DNA of 64,000 nucleotides from Candidatus Nanoarchaeia archaeon (GTDB lineage: Archaea; Nanobdellota; Nanobdellia; Woesearchaeales; JANQNE01): NCBI GenBank assembly GCA_028279725.1, contig JANQNE010000007.1, forward strand, positions 1 through 64,000, written 5' to 3'. Every line of letters begins with the position of its first letter. The stretch's first letter is position 1. The notes under the pieces were generated by a model that searched no databases, was not told the origin of the DNA, and saw only the letters and a list, made by a program, of their open reading frames with translations. The translations under genes were made by a program, and so were the position numbers. Shown here piece after piece: positions 7,146 through 16,573 of the stretch.

Positions 7146-8492
7146 CTAGATGTTTACCAGCATATGTTCTCTGAAATAATTCATCAGCTTAGGAAATTTA
7201 TTGATCTTCTCTATAGTTTTCTTGTATCCGTTCCTCAGCTTAACAGCTTCTTCATTTGTAAGTCCTTCCTTAACCTCATAGCTGATCTTCGGATCCAATA
7301 CTGTTCTCTCCTCCTCAACAACTTCAGTAACTCCAAACCTGGAAGGGTCAGCATACACAAAAGATCCTTTCTGCAGACCAAATACAGAAGTAGACACAAG
7401 ATCTATACATTCACTGTTATCTTCCAAAAACCTGATAGTCTCCAAGAATTCCTCCTTGGTCTCTGTGGGAAATCCAAATATTATATACACAACATTCTTT
7501 ATTCCAGCTTTTGAAGAACTAGACAGCACACCAGAAACATCCTTTGCATTAGTTCCCTTGCCCATAATCTCCAAAACCCTGTCACAGCCAGACTCAACTC
7601 CCCAGATTATCATCAATAGTCCAGACTCTCTCAAGATATGCAAAGTATCCTCGTCATAATCTTTGGTCGGCTTTAGCTGACACGTCCACTTCTTCCCATT
7701 CTTCTTCATTATCTCAGCTAGATCAAGCAGTCTTTTCTTATGCAGCATATCATCAACTACAAAAAAATATTCTCCATCAGAATTTTCAACAGTTCTCTCT
7801 ATATTCTCCAGCGAATACTCAAGATAGATATTGCCAGTATGATGCGTGCAAAAAGTGCATTTCGCATGATAACATCCGCTCGAAGTCCTCAATGGAAGCA
7901 CAGCATCCTTCACAAAATAATCTCCAGGATCAAATACATTATAGTCAAGGAAAAAATTAAGATGTAGCTTATCATGGTCTGCTTTCCCGGAAACAGATTC
8001 CAGCAGTTCAACTTCATTCTTAAGATATTCATCAGCAGCACCGATAAGCTTCTCATTCACAGAAGGTCCCCCTACAATCGTCTTTATCCCCCTCCCCTTC
8101 AATTCTCTGATCAGAGCATAACAATAGAAAACCTGGCTTGAATAAACAACACTAAAAGCAACTGTATCTGGCTTTTTCTCGAGTATCATGCTCAGCATTT
8201 CATCAAAAAGCTCAGGATTCTTTCCATCAACAACTAACCTGTTGTTATCAGAATAGACTTTCCTAGAAACTTCATCATATCCTTTAGTCATTTCATTATA
8301 ATCAGAAAGATCATTCAAATTCTTATAATAATCAGCATACTTGCCAAACTTCTTATTATGAAACTTCACATTAAGATCCAGAACATCAACAGAACAATCA
8401 CAGTTCTCCTTGAGAAAAGCACTAAGATAAGTTATTGAATAAGGCAATGTTGCAGGAGTACAAAATGGTGGATACACTAATAGCAATTTCAT
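7146..8492 (-). CDS. B12-binding-type radical SAM protein
   Basis: The 448-residue protein has the two-domain layout of cobalamin-binding radical SAM enzymes. A Rossmann-like N-terminal domain (MKLLLVYPPF... to about 165, with TIVGGPSVNE) precedes a radical SAM TIM-barrel from about 195. The cluster-binding cysteines are C207, C212 and C215 (GCYHAKCTFC), a CX4CX2C spacing instead of the commoner CX3CX2C; this variant occurs in the B12-radical SAM superfamily. Further barrel motifs are VVDDML near 244, GVESGCDRVLEIMGKG near 300 and IFGFPTETKEEF near 342. The N-terminal domain lacks an obvious DXHXXG cobalamin motif. Such enzymes methylate or cleave unreactive carbons; the substrate cannot be read from sequence. 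Confidence 0.88.
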   Translation of the reverse strand: MKLLLVYPPFCTPATLPYSITYLSAFLKENCDCSVDVLDLNVKFHNKKFGKYADYYKNLNDLSDYNEMTKGYDEVSRKVYSDNNRLVVDGKNPELFDEMLSMILEKKPDTVAFSVVYSSQVFYCYALIRELKGRGIKTIVGGPSVNEKLIGAADEYLKNEVELLESVSGKADHDKLHLNFFLDYNVFDPGDYFVKDAVLPLRTSSGCYHAKCTFCTHHTGNIYLEYSLENIERTVENSDGEYFFVVDDMLHKKRLLDLAEIMKKNGKKWTCQLKPTKDYDEDTLHILRESGLLMIIWGVESGCDRVLEIMGKGTNAKDVSGVLSSSSKAGIKNVVYIIFGFPTETKEEFLETIRFLEDNSECIDLVSTSVFGLQKGSFVYADPSRFGVTEVVEEERTVLDPKISYEVKEGLTNEEAVKLRNGYKKTIEKINKFPKLMNYFREHMLVNI

Positions 8493-8529
8493 GTTGGTTG
8501 TTGTTCATCAATTATTTATAAAGATATAG

Positions 8530-8805
8530 CTATCTTATCACATACTTGACTAGTCCATCAAGACCATATACATAATCATCACCAATCACCAATTCATGGG
8601 TCTCTGTATTTTTTCCATTATTGCTTACTCGGTAAGCAAGCCCATCCCTGATCTCAAATAAAGGCCCGGGCATAAACTCTTTTTCAAAACCGACTTTATA
8701 GATATGATTTCCTATGATTTCATATATTGGCTTGCCCTCTGCACCATTCTTCATCTCAACAACTCTTCTCCTTCCATCCACCATCTCAGTCAGTTCTTTC
8801 ATCAT
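8530..8805 (-). CDS. Hypothetical protein, 91 aa
   Basis: An unrecognised small protein, predicted mainly beta: short strands such as YEIIGNHIYKVGF, LFEIRDGLAYRVS and VIGDDYVYGLDGLVKYVI repeat a hydrophobic/Tyr pattern. Three similar 'xxIxxxxIYxV' units suggest a repeat-built sheet. It overlaps the 3' end of the 8786-9424 gene by 20 bases in another frame, so the two are probably translated as a coupled pair. The upstream gene also contains strands of the pattern YFFEGPYMIKV, so the pair may share the same beta unit. There is no signal peptide. The function is unknown. Confidence 0.55.
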   Translation of the reverse strand: MMKELTEMVDGRRRVVEMKNGAEGKPIYEIIGNHIYKVGFEKEFMPGPLFEIRDGLAYRVSNNGKNTETHELVIGDDYVYGLDGLVKYVIR

Positions 8806-9424
8806 TACCCCTGGTAACTTTTGCAGGAGTTATCCTCCCTTTTATCTTTCTTAAAGTCCCCTCATACTTCCCAAGCATTTTCCTTGCCTTGTCTTCTGGT
8901 AATTTGTATGCTTTGTTGATATTAAAATCATAACATATAACACTTTCATCACCTTTGACAAAATAAACTCTTCTTGTATTGAATATTGTTCTTTTATAGT
9001 TTTTTTGAGCCTCTTTATTTCCTAATAATGCTTCCTCTACCATAAATTCCAGCTTCTGTAAGCCTTCTATATCCACAAGATGATCTCCAAGCAAAGCGCT
9101 GTCCAATACAACCACTTTATCAAGACCATCACTTCCAACATCAAAATAATATACTGGCTTCCTTTCAGACTTATCCCTTATCATAGTTATATCCTTAGAA
9201 ACTTTTATCATATAAGGTCCTTCAAAAAACAGATAGCCCGAAGAATCAGTCTGCATAACTCCGTTTTTATCATAATACTCTGTTCTTGCCTTTATGATTT
9301 CCTTGCCTGCATGATTTTTAGCGTATTGCTGATAGATGGATTTTAGATTATCTCTTACATCATTGGCATAACTAAGTGCTGTTAATATGGCCAATCCCGT
9401 AGTTGCTCTTGCAATAGTATTCAT
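8786..9424 (-). CDS. Hypothetical protein with N-terminal hydrophobic segment, 212 aa
   Basis: An unrecognised protein. The first 20 residues (NTIARATTGLAILTALSYAND) could be a weak signal or membrane anchor. The rest is mixed alpha/beta with Tyr-rich strands (GYLFFEGPYMIKVSKD, RKPVYYFDVG, RVYFVKGDESVICYDF). The last 40 residues are basic and helical (EDKARKMLGKYEGTLRKIKGR). ATG at 9424 follows TCACCTG on the plus strand, read as CAGGTGA on the minus strand, a good ribosome site. It overlaps the next gene (8530-8805) by 20 bases, so they are likely one transcription unit. No enzymatic motif is visible. Confidence 0.6.
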   Translation of the reverse strand: MNTIARATTGLAILTALSYANDVRDNLKSIYQQYAKNHAGKEIIKARTEYYDKNGVMQTDSSGYLFFEGPYMIKVSKDITMIRDKSERKPVYYFDVGSDGLDKVVVLDSALLGDHLVDIEGLQKLEFMVEEALLGNKEAQKNYKRTIFNTRRVYFVKGDESVICYDFNINKAYKLPEDKARKMLGKYEGTLRKIKGRITPAKVTRGNDERTD

Positions 9425-9487
9425 TCTTTCACCTGATTTAACCTATCACCCCCATAACCAACTATCAAGAACTCAGAATATAAAAAC

Positions 9488-10141
9488 TTATCCTCTCAAC
9501 TTCCTTCCAACATAACCTTCAGGAACATCCTCTTGATGCCTTTTTCCTCTTATCTCCCAGTTCCCTCTAAAATCCTCATCATCACTCACTTCAATCTCTG
9601 TTATCCACTTAATCCATTTATATCCCCATTTCTCTTCAGCAACAAGCTGGAAAGGAAAACCATGTGTTGCAGGAATTGTCATATTGTTCATCTTATAGGC
9701 CATTATCAGATCCTTACTCATAAACTCATCAATTAAAAAAGTTGAAGCATAGCCGTCATCAGCATGGAATATCAATATCTTCCCCTCAGGTTTTATGCCA
9801 GCCTCATCAAGCAACTCCTTCACCAACATACCTTCCCAAAGGATCTTAACACTCCATCCTTCAACACAGTTTAATGTGACAACTTTCTTATAGCTCTGAT
9901 AATTATCCAGTATCTCGTCGTAAGTATACTCCTTCTCTTCATCAACTAGCCCTGTAATCCTTAGCTTATACTCGCTTTTATTGATATATCTTGGTCCTCT
10001 GATAGAATTCTCCCTAAAATCTTCAAAAGATCCCAGCTTCTCTCCCTGATACTCTTCCACATAAGTAGAAGGAAGCTCAACAGGTTCATAACTAGCACAG
10101 CCAGCCAGCAAAACCAAAAATAATATCATTATCTTTTTCAT
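9488..10141 (-). CDS. Lipoprotein with sulfite-oxidase-type molybdopterin domain
   Basis: A 217-residue protein begins with a lipoprotein signal (MKKIMILFLVLLAGC, lipobox LAGC with Cys15), so it should be lipid-anchored outside the cell. The rest is a compact oxidoreductase molybdopterin domain of the sulfite oxidase/MsrP fold. The strand before the ligand is TLNCVEGWS, with Cys92 at the molybdenum-ligand position. GMLVKELLDEAGI, ADDGYASTF and ATHGFPFQLVAEEKWGYKWIKWITEIEV then follow in family order. The protein is shorter than MsrP or full sulfite oxidases and has no dimerisation domain. No molybdopterin-synthesis gene is in the window, so metal loading is uncertain. It lies one base from the Tad-like operon and may belong to it. 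Confidence 0.8.
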   Translation of the reverse strand: MKKIMILFLVLLAGCASYEPVELPSTYVEEYQGEKLGSFEDFRENSIRGPRYINKSEYKLRITGLVDEEKEYTYDEILDNYQSYKKVVTLNCVEGWSVKILWEGMLVKELLDEAGIKPEGKILIFHADDGYASTFLIDEFMSKDLIMAYKMNNMTIPATHGFPFQLVAEEKWGYKWIKWITEIEVSDDEDFRGNWEIRGKRHQEDVPEGYVGRKLRG

Positions 10142-10142
10142 C

Positions 10143-12332
10143 TTAACCTTTCTTAGCTATCACAGCTCCTGCAATCAGGTTAAACATCAGTATGATTATC
10201 GAAGCCAATATGCAATAAGTCAAAGTGCTCCTGAACATATTCTTGCCCAGCTCACTTCTCTCATTAAGCTTGTCATTTCCGTTCTCTATACCATTAGCTG
10301 TAACTGTTAGTATATAAATTATTTGTACAACATAGACTCCGACAACAGCCTGGAAAAAATAAGTAGGAACTCCGTCCCCAAACAATCCCATCATACCTCC
10401 TGCCGCACTTCCTTTTGTATCCTTACCGATCTCTTTCATCTGCCTGCTCAATTTCCCTAAGATAGTACTTACCATCGAAGTTATTCCTATAACTATTGAA
10501 GTTATTACTGGAGTCAGGAACTTTATCTGAGCTTTCATAGAACCGATAGTCTCTCCCAAAAGGTCAGTCAGTCTCTCCTCAACCTTATGCATCTGCTTGA
10601 TATAAGATGATATATTTATCAAAGCCTGAGCAGCAACTTTAGGTCCTTTCTTACTCGACTCAGTCAAAACTTTCATGCTGCTCTCTATCAAAGAAGAAGG
10701 ATACTGCACCAAAGCTCCATGCTGGGGATCAAATATTGCCTGTTCAACACTCATTCCCAATCTAGTGATATTCTGTGTAGCTAGCTCAAAAAACCCTCCA
10801 GAGACACTTCCCCTCATAGATTCCGCAACCTTGCCGAAAGCCATCTCTGCAGGCAGTCCATCTCCTAACCTATTACCTAATTGAAATAATGCAGATGCAA
10901 ACTCCTGCTCCAACTGCCTGGACTGGTTCCTTATCTCCATAACATTCGCAGACTTATGTCTGTAATAAAGCCCTATAGGAACTCCGATAGCGACAACAAT
11001 AAACAAACTCAGCATAGTAGCTCCTAAACCATATGGTCCAATCTGCTCAGCAAGAGTGCATTTCACCATCTTCTGCGGACAATGATAATCCAGAAGCTGA
11101 AACTTATCTGTCAAAGGAAGATCAAAAGTCGGAGCAACTATATGCAATATAACTGGAAGAAGTCCGATAAGCATCAGAACAGCTCCGATCAACACACTGA
11201 TGATCACAGGAGGTATCACAATCTCCTTCCCTCCAATCTTCACTATCTTGTTTGCATACTTCTTCAGTCCAGGATGTTTAGATATATCTACCTGGCCATG
11301 ACCGCTAGGACGAGTTGCCAATATCTTTCTTCCTAAAAAGAATATGCTTAACGGCAATGCAACATTGTACAGCGCAGAGATATGCATCCAGCTTACTCCT
11401 TCCATAAAGCTGACAACTAAAGGCAATATTACCAAACCCAGAACAGGCAATATAACTCCTAACATGTTCAGTGTTGTCATAGGTCCTTTAAGACCCTGCG
11501 CATAATGAAGCATCTTCTCATAAGTTCCATCTAATATAACACTCAAGCTCTTATCAAGCATCGCTATCCTTCTCTCCTCATCTCCTTCAAAAAGAGAGGA
11601 TTCGATCAGATGGAATGCCTCTATAAAATCATCATTATGTCCTTTCCATGTCTGCAGATATGAATCTAAAGATTCTTTGATAGACTCATACTTCTGTGTC
11701 TCAACATCCCACACTATCTTCTTGAAATCGACAGACAGCGGAGGAGCTAGGTGCTCACCCGCAAACTCGATAGCCAGCTCAAGATTGGATGTATGTCTCA
11801 TATATGTAACAACATAAAAGACAGATAACACCATCTGGCTTCCTGCTTCCATCCTTTTCTTTGCAGCAGCCATCATAGGAATATTACCCAAAGGCCTTAT
11901 CATAGCAGCAGCTAAAATAACAAAAAACATAGGAAAGAACATGCTTCCGTCCATCAGTATATAGCTTATCGCAGCTGCAAAAAAACCAAAAAGAAACGGA
12001 GCCATAAGTGCAAAAGTATTTGCTCCAGTTGGAGTTATATTAAGATGACATACCTTTATTCCATCCTCCAGCATAGCTTTCTTCTTAGGATTTGGAGGAA
12101 GCTTAAGCAGTTTCTCAAAATAATTGCACAACTTCTCATAGATGCTAAGTGTTGCAGGCATATACTCATTCTTGAACTGGACATACTCTCTGGAACTTAC
12201 AGGCTTCACAACTTCATCTTTCTCTTCTTCAGGCTGTTGCTGAATAGGCTGAGCATCACCCAGCTGTGAATTTAGCTGCTTCTGATACTTATCCATTATT
12301 CCGGCAACTTCTTCTTTTGATATCTCAGGCAT
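10143..12332 (-). CDS. Tad/type II-IV secretion membrane platform (TadC/GspF-like, double domain)
   Basis: This 729-residue membrane protein is the inner-membrane platform partner of the ATPase encoded just upstream. Two T2SSF/TadC-type units are visible. The first is a helical cytoplasmic part (about 150-270, HTSNLELAIEFAGEHLAPPL) with flanking membrane helices. The second (about 490-620) contains FQLGNRLGDGLPAEMAFGKVAE, as in TadC/ArlJ proteins. About nine hydrophobic helices are seen. The N-terminus is charged and Gln-rich. The start overlaps the ATPase stop by 8 bases, which implies translational coupling. Archaeal pili and archaella use such pairs, but no class III signal-peptide pilin is found nearby, so the exported substrate is unknown. 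Confidence 0.88.
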   Translation of the reverse strand: MPEISKEEVAGIMDKYQKQLNSQLGDAQPIQQQPEEEKDEVVKPVSSREYVQFKNEYMPATLSIYEKLCNYFEKLLKLPPNPKKKAMLEDGIKVCHLNITPTGANTFALMAPFLFGFFAAAISYILMDGSMFFPMFFVILAAAMIRPLGNIPMMAAAKKRMEAGSQMVLSVFYVVTYMRHTSNLELAIEFAGEHLAPPLSVDFKKIVWDVETQKYESIKESLDSYLQTWKGHNDDFIEAFHLIESSLFEGDEERRIAMLDKSLSVILDGTYEKMLHYAQGLKGPMTTLNMLGVILPVLGLVILPLVVSFMEGVSWMHISALYNVALPLSIFFLGRKILATRPSGHGQVDISKHPGLKKYANKIVKIGGKEIVIPPVIISVLIGAVLMLIGLLPVILHIVAPTFDLPLTDKFQLLDYHCPQKMVKCTLAEQIGPYGLGATMLSLFIVVAIGVPIGLYYRHKSANVMEIRNQSRQLEQEFASALFQLGNRLGDGLPAEMAFGKVAESMRGSVSGGFFELATQNITRLGMSVEQAIFDPQHGALVQYPSSLIESSMKVLTESSKKGPKVAAQALINISSYIKQMHKVEERLTDLLGETIGSMKAQIKFLTPVITSIVIGITSMVSTILGKLSRQMKEIGKDTKGSAAGGMMGLFGDGVPTYFFQAVVGVYVVQIIYILTVTANGIENGNDKLNERSELGKNMFRSTLTYCILASIIILMFNLIAGAVIAKKG

Positions 12333-14625
12333 TTTTATGTAAGGTAGCTTTTTTTATCTCCCTTTTTACCCATTCATCCCATTCAAAGAAAATCTTCTCA
12401 CTGTCAAGAGCACCATAATCTCTGACAACTTCCTGTGCTATCTGATGGTATCTGTCATTTGTCCTTATAACAAAAGGAGCTTCAAGAAGGTCCATATTAT
12501 CTGCCTTCTCGGCATATTCCACTAAAGTCTGCTTTAGTTTCGCCCTCAATTCAATATTCTCCCACATCGCATCCCAGTTTCCAGAAAACTCTTTTACATT
12601 TCCAGCTATCTGCTTAAGCACAGAAGACTCTGCATTTACCAAAGCATCCTGCAGCTCAAGCTGATCGCTCACAGGATCATATTTCATAAGATCTTTGAAC
12701 GCACCCTCTTTCTGAGGATCATCATCCCAGTCTTTTCCGACTTCAGTTATCTGCGTTACCCTTCTCTGTTTCTGAAGTGAAGATGCACTCTTGACAGGAT
12801 TTGCTATTATAACAATATCGGTTGCTTTAAACGAAGTCTTAGGAACACCTATATCATTCACTAACCTGTCATATATACCATAAGGGCTGTCACCATGGAT
12901 AGTTCCTGCAACAACATTAGCAGATGCTCCTACTCTCATCGCTTCATACAAAGCTTTAGCTTCCTTAGAACGGACTTCACCGACAATAATCGAACTGTCT
13001 CCAAGACGCAGTGTACTTCTTATACCATCTTCAGCTGGCATCTCTGCACTTCCTTTCTTTGCAAATGCACCAGCAACAAGCATAGGCTGGATATTGAATC
13101 CTAATTTCATCATCGACTGAGTAGGCAGCTCTAATGTATCTTCGATAGTTATGATCCTGTATCTTCTCATGATCTCGATAAGCAAACTGGTCAAGAAAGA
13201 ACTCTTTCCAGAACTCCTTGTTCCGCAGATAAGCATGGTCCTTGTTCCGTCAATGATAAAAGAGAGTAGCCCAGCTGCTGTCTTGTTCAACATCTTATAT
13301 TTGATAAACAATGGAAGTGTCCATGGCTTATCCCTGTGTCTTCTGAATGAAAATGCTAACCCAGTAGGATCTAAAGGCTCTGTAATTACAGATACCCTTG
13401 CCGTACTTCCTGGCAATTCAATCTCTGTATCTAAGATCTGGTTAGCCTCATCCAATGGCCTTCCGGATATCATCCTCAGCTTTGAAGCCCAGCTTTCTGC
13501 TTCAGCTCTCGTCGGTATTACATTAGTCTCACAGTCATCAAATTCCCCGTGAACAATATAGATTGGAATCTGACCTAAAGGGCTGTTAACATTTACATCC
13601 TGCACCTGCTCATCACTCAGCAAAACTTCAATCAATCCGAAACCTACAGTATACCTTACAAGTACTCTCCCAAGCTCATCCATCTGCTTTGTCCTGAACT
13701 TATACCCTTTATAATTCACAAGCTCTTCGATAAGATCTCTTCCAACATTATAGAAAACCTCTCTCATCCTTTTAGGATCAACAAACTCAGATTTCTTAGG
13801 CTTATGCTCTGCCATAACCTTCCTTGCCATATCTAAAAGCTCATATTCCTCTTCATCAAGCTTAAATTCAGGAGGCATCATATGATAAAGATATTTGACA
13901 GAATCAGGAAAACTAAAAATAGTTACATCTGTTCCGCCGACTTGATAGCTTCCGATCTCCTCTCCTTCAGGAGGATATGAGCTCATCAGCTTAGTAAACA
14001 TAAAATCTGGTTTTATAGTTGGAGAAAATACTCTCCTGTAGACACTTCTGTCACCAGTCTTATAACCCGCAAGATAAGGCTTTGTCACAGTTATCAGCCT
14101 TGTCTTATCCAGCATCTCGATCATAGTGTCTAGGATCTTAAGATACTTATCCTCACAAGGACCACACTTAACATCAATAAGATTATCTCTCTTTATCTTC
14201 TCTCTTCTGTGCATCCTCCTAAGCTCAACATACGCACCCAAAGGATCTGACCTAAGCAGCCTATGCACGATATGATTCACTTCAGAATGCCAGTTAGGAA
14301 CACACTTAGTGCAGTTAGGATCACCGATAGCAGTATATCCGACAAGATCCGACCTCTTGCTTATTGCAGCATATACTTCTGCCATCTCTGCAAGCAGCCT
14401 TGTCTGGTTGTAATCATATTCATAATCCCTTTTCTGAATAAATATGACCTTTGTAGCTCCCTTTACTTCAGCAAGCTTATCCATCGTCTTCGACATGCAT
14501 GTAGCATCATCTTCTAAAGAAGGAGAGTATGCAAAAGATTCCAGATCTACCCTGATGATTATATCGTCAGCTTCCCTGATTACCTCATAGCTGTCAGATG
14601 GTCTCTTTTCCAGATTTTCTGGCAT
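12325..14625 (-). CDS. Type II/IV secretion system ATPase (TadA/VirB11-like)
   Basis: A 766-residue hexameric secretion ATPase that should drive assembly of a pilus-like structure or export through the partner membrane protein. The N-terminal half (1-330) is an archaeal-specific extension with two Cys pairs (CTKCVPN and CGPC), possibly a metal site. The ATPase core has Walker A CGTRSSGKSS near residue 470, the Asp box ITIEDTLELP, Walker B SSIIVGEVRSKEA near 545 and the His box GTIHGDSPYG near 575. The C-terminal 120 residues form an extra helical domain. It is 6 bases downstream of a ribbon-helix-helix gene and overlaps the platform gene, giving a three-gene unit. Confidence 0.9.
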   Translation of the reverse strand: MPENLEKRPSDSYEVIREADDIIIRVDLESFAYSPSLEDDATCMSKTMDKLAEVKGATKVIFIQKRDYEYDYNQTRLLAEMAEVYAAISKRSDLVGYTAIGDPNCTKCVPNWHSEVNHIVHRLLRSDPLGAYVELRRMHRREKIKRDNLIDVKCGPCEDKYLKILDTMIEMLDKTRLITVTKPYLAGYKTGDRSVYRRVFSPTIKPDFMFTKLMSSYPPEGEEIGSYQVGGTDVTIFSFPDSVKYLYHMMPPEFKLDEEEYELLDMARKVMAEHKPKKSEFVDPKRMREVFYNVGRDLIEELVNYKGYKFRTKQMDELGRVLVRYTVGFGLIEVLLSDEQVQDVNVNSPLGQIPIYIVHGEFDDCETNVIPTRAEAESWASKLRMISGRPLDEANQILDTEIELPGSTARVSVITEPLDPTGLAFSFRRHRDKPWTLPLFIKYKMLNKTAAGLLSFIIDGTRTMLICGTRSSGKSSFLTSLLIEIMRRYRIITIEDTLELPTQSMMKLGFNIQPMLVAGAFAKKGSAEMPAEDGIRSTLRLGDSSIIVGEVRSKEAKALYEAMRVGASANVVAGTIHGDSPYGIYDRLVNDIGVPKTSFKATDIVIIANPVKSASSLQKQRRVTQITEVGKDWDDDPQKEGAFKDLMKYDPVSDQLELQDALVNAESSVLKQIAGNVKEFSGNWDAMWENIELRAKLKQTLVEYAEKADNMDLLEAPFVIRTNDRYHQIAQEVVRDYGALDSEKIFFEWDEWVKREIKKATLHKNA

Positions 14626-14631
14626 GATCTA

Positions 14632-14775
14632 TTACCTCTCTTTTTTTAATTTCTCAAGCGCTATCTCTATAAGATGAGACTTATTTCTGTATTTCTGTCT
14701 GTCCCGCACTACTTCTTTATCTATCCATTTTATCAGATCTTCCTCGATCGTCGCAGATATAGGCTTCTTCCCCAT
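14632..14775 (-). CDS. Ribbon-helix-helix (CopG-like) regulator, 47 aa
   Basis: A short minus-strand frame encodes a protein beginning MGKKPISATIEEDLIKWID and ending KSHLIEIALEKLKKER. This is the classic ribbon-helix-helix arrangement: a beta strand (PISATI), a first helix (EEDLIKWIDKEV), a basic loop (RDRQKYRNK) and a second helix beginning with Ser (SHLIEIALEKLKK). Such proteins are dimeric DNA-binding repressors. The gene ends 6 bases before the secretion ATPase start and is preceded by an AT-rich stretch with several TATA-like blocks. It is therefore the likely regulator of the Tad-like operon, by position only. The length is typical for minimal CopG/Arc proteins. Confidence 0.8.
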   Translation of the reverse strand: MGKKPISATIEEDLIKWIDKEVVRDRQKYRNKSHLIEIALEKLKKER

Positions 14776-14902
14776 TTTAAAACATATTATTTTATATTAT
14801 AAATTATTATAATACCATATTTAATGTATTTTATATTATTTGCATTTATAAAACTTTTGGTTTTTGAAAAGTTTTTTAAACAAGAACTGTAATAACAGTA
14901 GT

Positions 14903-16573
14903 ATGAGTGTACCTTTCGAAGAATATGAAAAAAAAGCAAAGATCCTTCTTGAGATAAGTTCTGTAAGATTATACATAGAAGATAAGATCAACAAAAATAA
15001 GTTTAAGAAAAACATGAAATTTTATACTGAAGAGCTTCTTAAAAGAGGATTTACTAAACACGAGCTGAAAGATATTGAAGAGATCAACGGGATGAGCGCT
15101 TTCCCAGAAGAACAAATTCCCAACAGACTGGCTAAATGGCTTGAGTCAAAAGGATCTGGAGATCTTATAGAGGTAAAAGTTATCAGGAATCCTTTAAGCA
15201 GAGATCTTAAGCAGTTCTATGATGAGATATATGTACACTACTTTCCAGACGAAGATGAAAGAGAAAGCCTTACAACATACAGGAAATATATCCTGATGGA
15301 AGGAGCGCTTGCAAAATATAAAGACCTCAAGATGAAGAATCATCTGAAGGAAAAGATAAAGACAAGGTATTATTTTGTCCTCGCAAAACTCAAAGGAGTT
15401 ATTGTCGGTGGAATAATATTCTACACAGTCTCTACAAAAAAGACAAGCTTCGCATCCATAGATTATCTGGCCACATCTGTACATCACCTGAAAAAATTTG
15501 GTCTCGAACAATACTCAACCTCAAAATACAAGATGCTCGTCAATAATGCACTTATAGAAAAAGCAAAAACCATGGCAGGTATCGATGCAAAAAGATTCGG
15601 AAGCGGGAAACTTGCTGCTCTTCTTGCAGAACCAAATGATCCTGCAAGGATGGACAAGAACAATAAGCTCGGAGATGATTCTGAAAACCCGATCCTTAGA
15701 TTAAGATTATTCTCTATGGCTGGTTTCAGGTTCTTTGACTTTCCGTGGATCCAGCCAGCTCTCGAAAAAGACCAGGATCCGGTAGATAACCTGTTTCTGG
15801 CATGCTACCCATACAGATCAGAATGGATCACAAAAGGCATAGATCCTGAAGAGTTCAAATATATCATACTAACAATGTGGTCAACATGGTATACAGTTGA
15901 CCTAAAGACAGACAAGACAGTCCAGAGAGCTGTCGGATTATGTGACAAACTAGGCATAGAAAAGAAAAGAATACGGCTTCTGAACTTTAATAATCTGAAC
16001 TATTCAAAAGAATTCAAAGATAAGGTAGCAGAATTCTTCAAAAAAGAAGAGCCAAAAATAGAAGAAGGCAATTGGGAAATACAGGAATTATCAAAAGAAA
16101 ACATAAAAAAAGCGATTAATGTTGTAAATAAGGTTTTTCCAAAACAGTCTCCGCTTGAAAAAGCAAGTTTAGGCTTTAAGGCAAGTCTAAGCAGAACAAA
16201 TATATTCTACAAACTTGCATTAAAAGCTGTCAAAGTTACAGATCTAAGCTACTGGGTTGCTATGGATCTGGCAACAGGAAAAGTTCTTGGAACTACTGGA
16301 TTATACACGAGAAAAAAAGACGAAGATGAAGCTTATTGGGTTGGTTGGTTCTGTGTGGATCCAGAGGCCAGAGGAAGAAAAATAGGAAGTGGATTATTGG
16401 ACTTCACAATAGAAAAAGCAAGAGAAGAAGGAAAAAGATTCCTCAGATTATATACTTCAAATGACCCAAATGAGCTACTTTCTCATAAATTATATGAAAA
16501 AAGAGGATTTTCAAAAATAGGGGAAGAACCAAAAGGAAAACTCAAGATAATTTATTACGAACTAAAACTTTAA
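14903..16573 (+). CDS. Double-domain GNAT-family acetyltransferase
   Basis: The C-terminal 150 residues are a GNAT N-acetyltransferase. Strands WVAMDLATGKVLGTTGLYT, then VGWFCVDPEARGRKIGSGLLDF (acetyl-CoA pyrophosphate loop R-x-x-G-x-G) and YEKRGFSKIGEE are all present. The N-terminal region contains a second, degenerate GNAT-like half (YYFVLAKLKGVIVGGIIFYTVS, then a helical stretch), so the 556-residue protein resembles a tandem GNAT. I chose ATG at 14903 over the TTG at 14864. The TTG overlaps TATA-like sequence (TTTTTTAAAC near 14870-14880), and 14903 sits about 26 bases downstream. The substrate is unknown; peptides, tRNA or polyamines are possible, the last suggested only by the nearby agmatinase. 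It converges with the next gene with a 4-base overlap. Confidence 0.8.
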   Translation: MSVPFEEYEKKAKILLEISSVRLYIEDKINKNKFKKNMKFYTEELLKRGFTKHELKDIEEINGMSAFPEEQIPNRLAKWLESKGSGDLIEVKVIRNPLSRDLKQFYDEIYVHYFPDEDERESLTTYRKYILMEGALAKYKDLKMKNHLKEKIKTRYYFVLAKLKGVIVGGIIFYTVSTKKTSFASIDYLATSVHHLKKFGLEQYSTSKYKMLVNNALIEKAKTMAGIDAKRFGSGKLAALLAEPNDPARMDKNNKLGDDSENPILRLRLFSMAGFRFFDFPWIQPALEKDQDPVDNLFLACYPYRSEWITKGIDPEEFKYIILTMWSTWYTVDLKTDKTVQRAVGLCDKLGIEKKRIRLLNFNNLNYSKEFKDKVAEFFKKEEPKIEEGNWEIQELSKENIKKAINVVNKVFPKQSPLEKASLGFKASLSRTNIFYKLALKAVKVTDLSYWVAMDLATGKVLGTTGLYTRKKDEDEAYWVGWFCVDPEARGRKIGSGLLDFTIEKAREEGKRFLRLYTSNDPNELLSHKLYEKRGFSKIGEEPKGKLKIIYYELKL

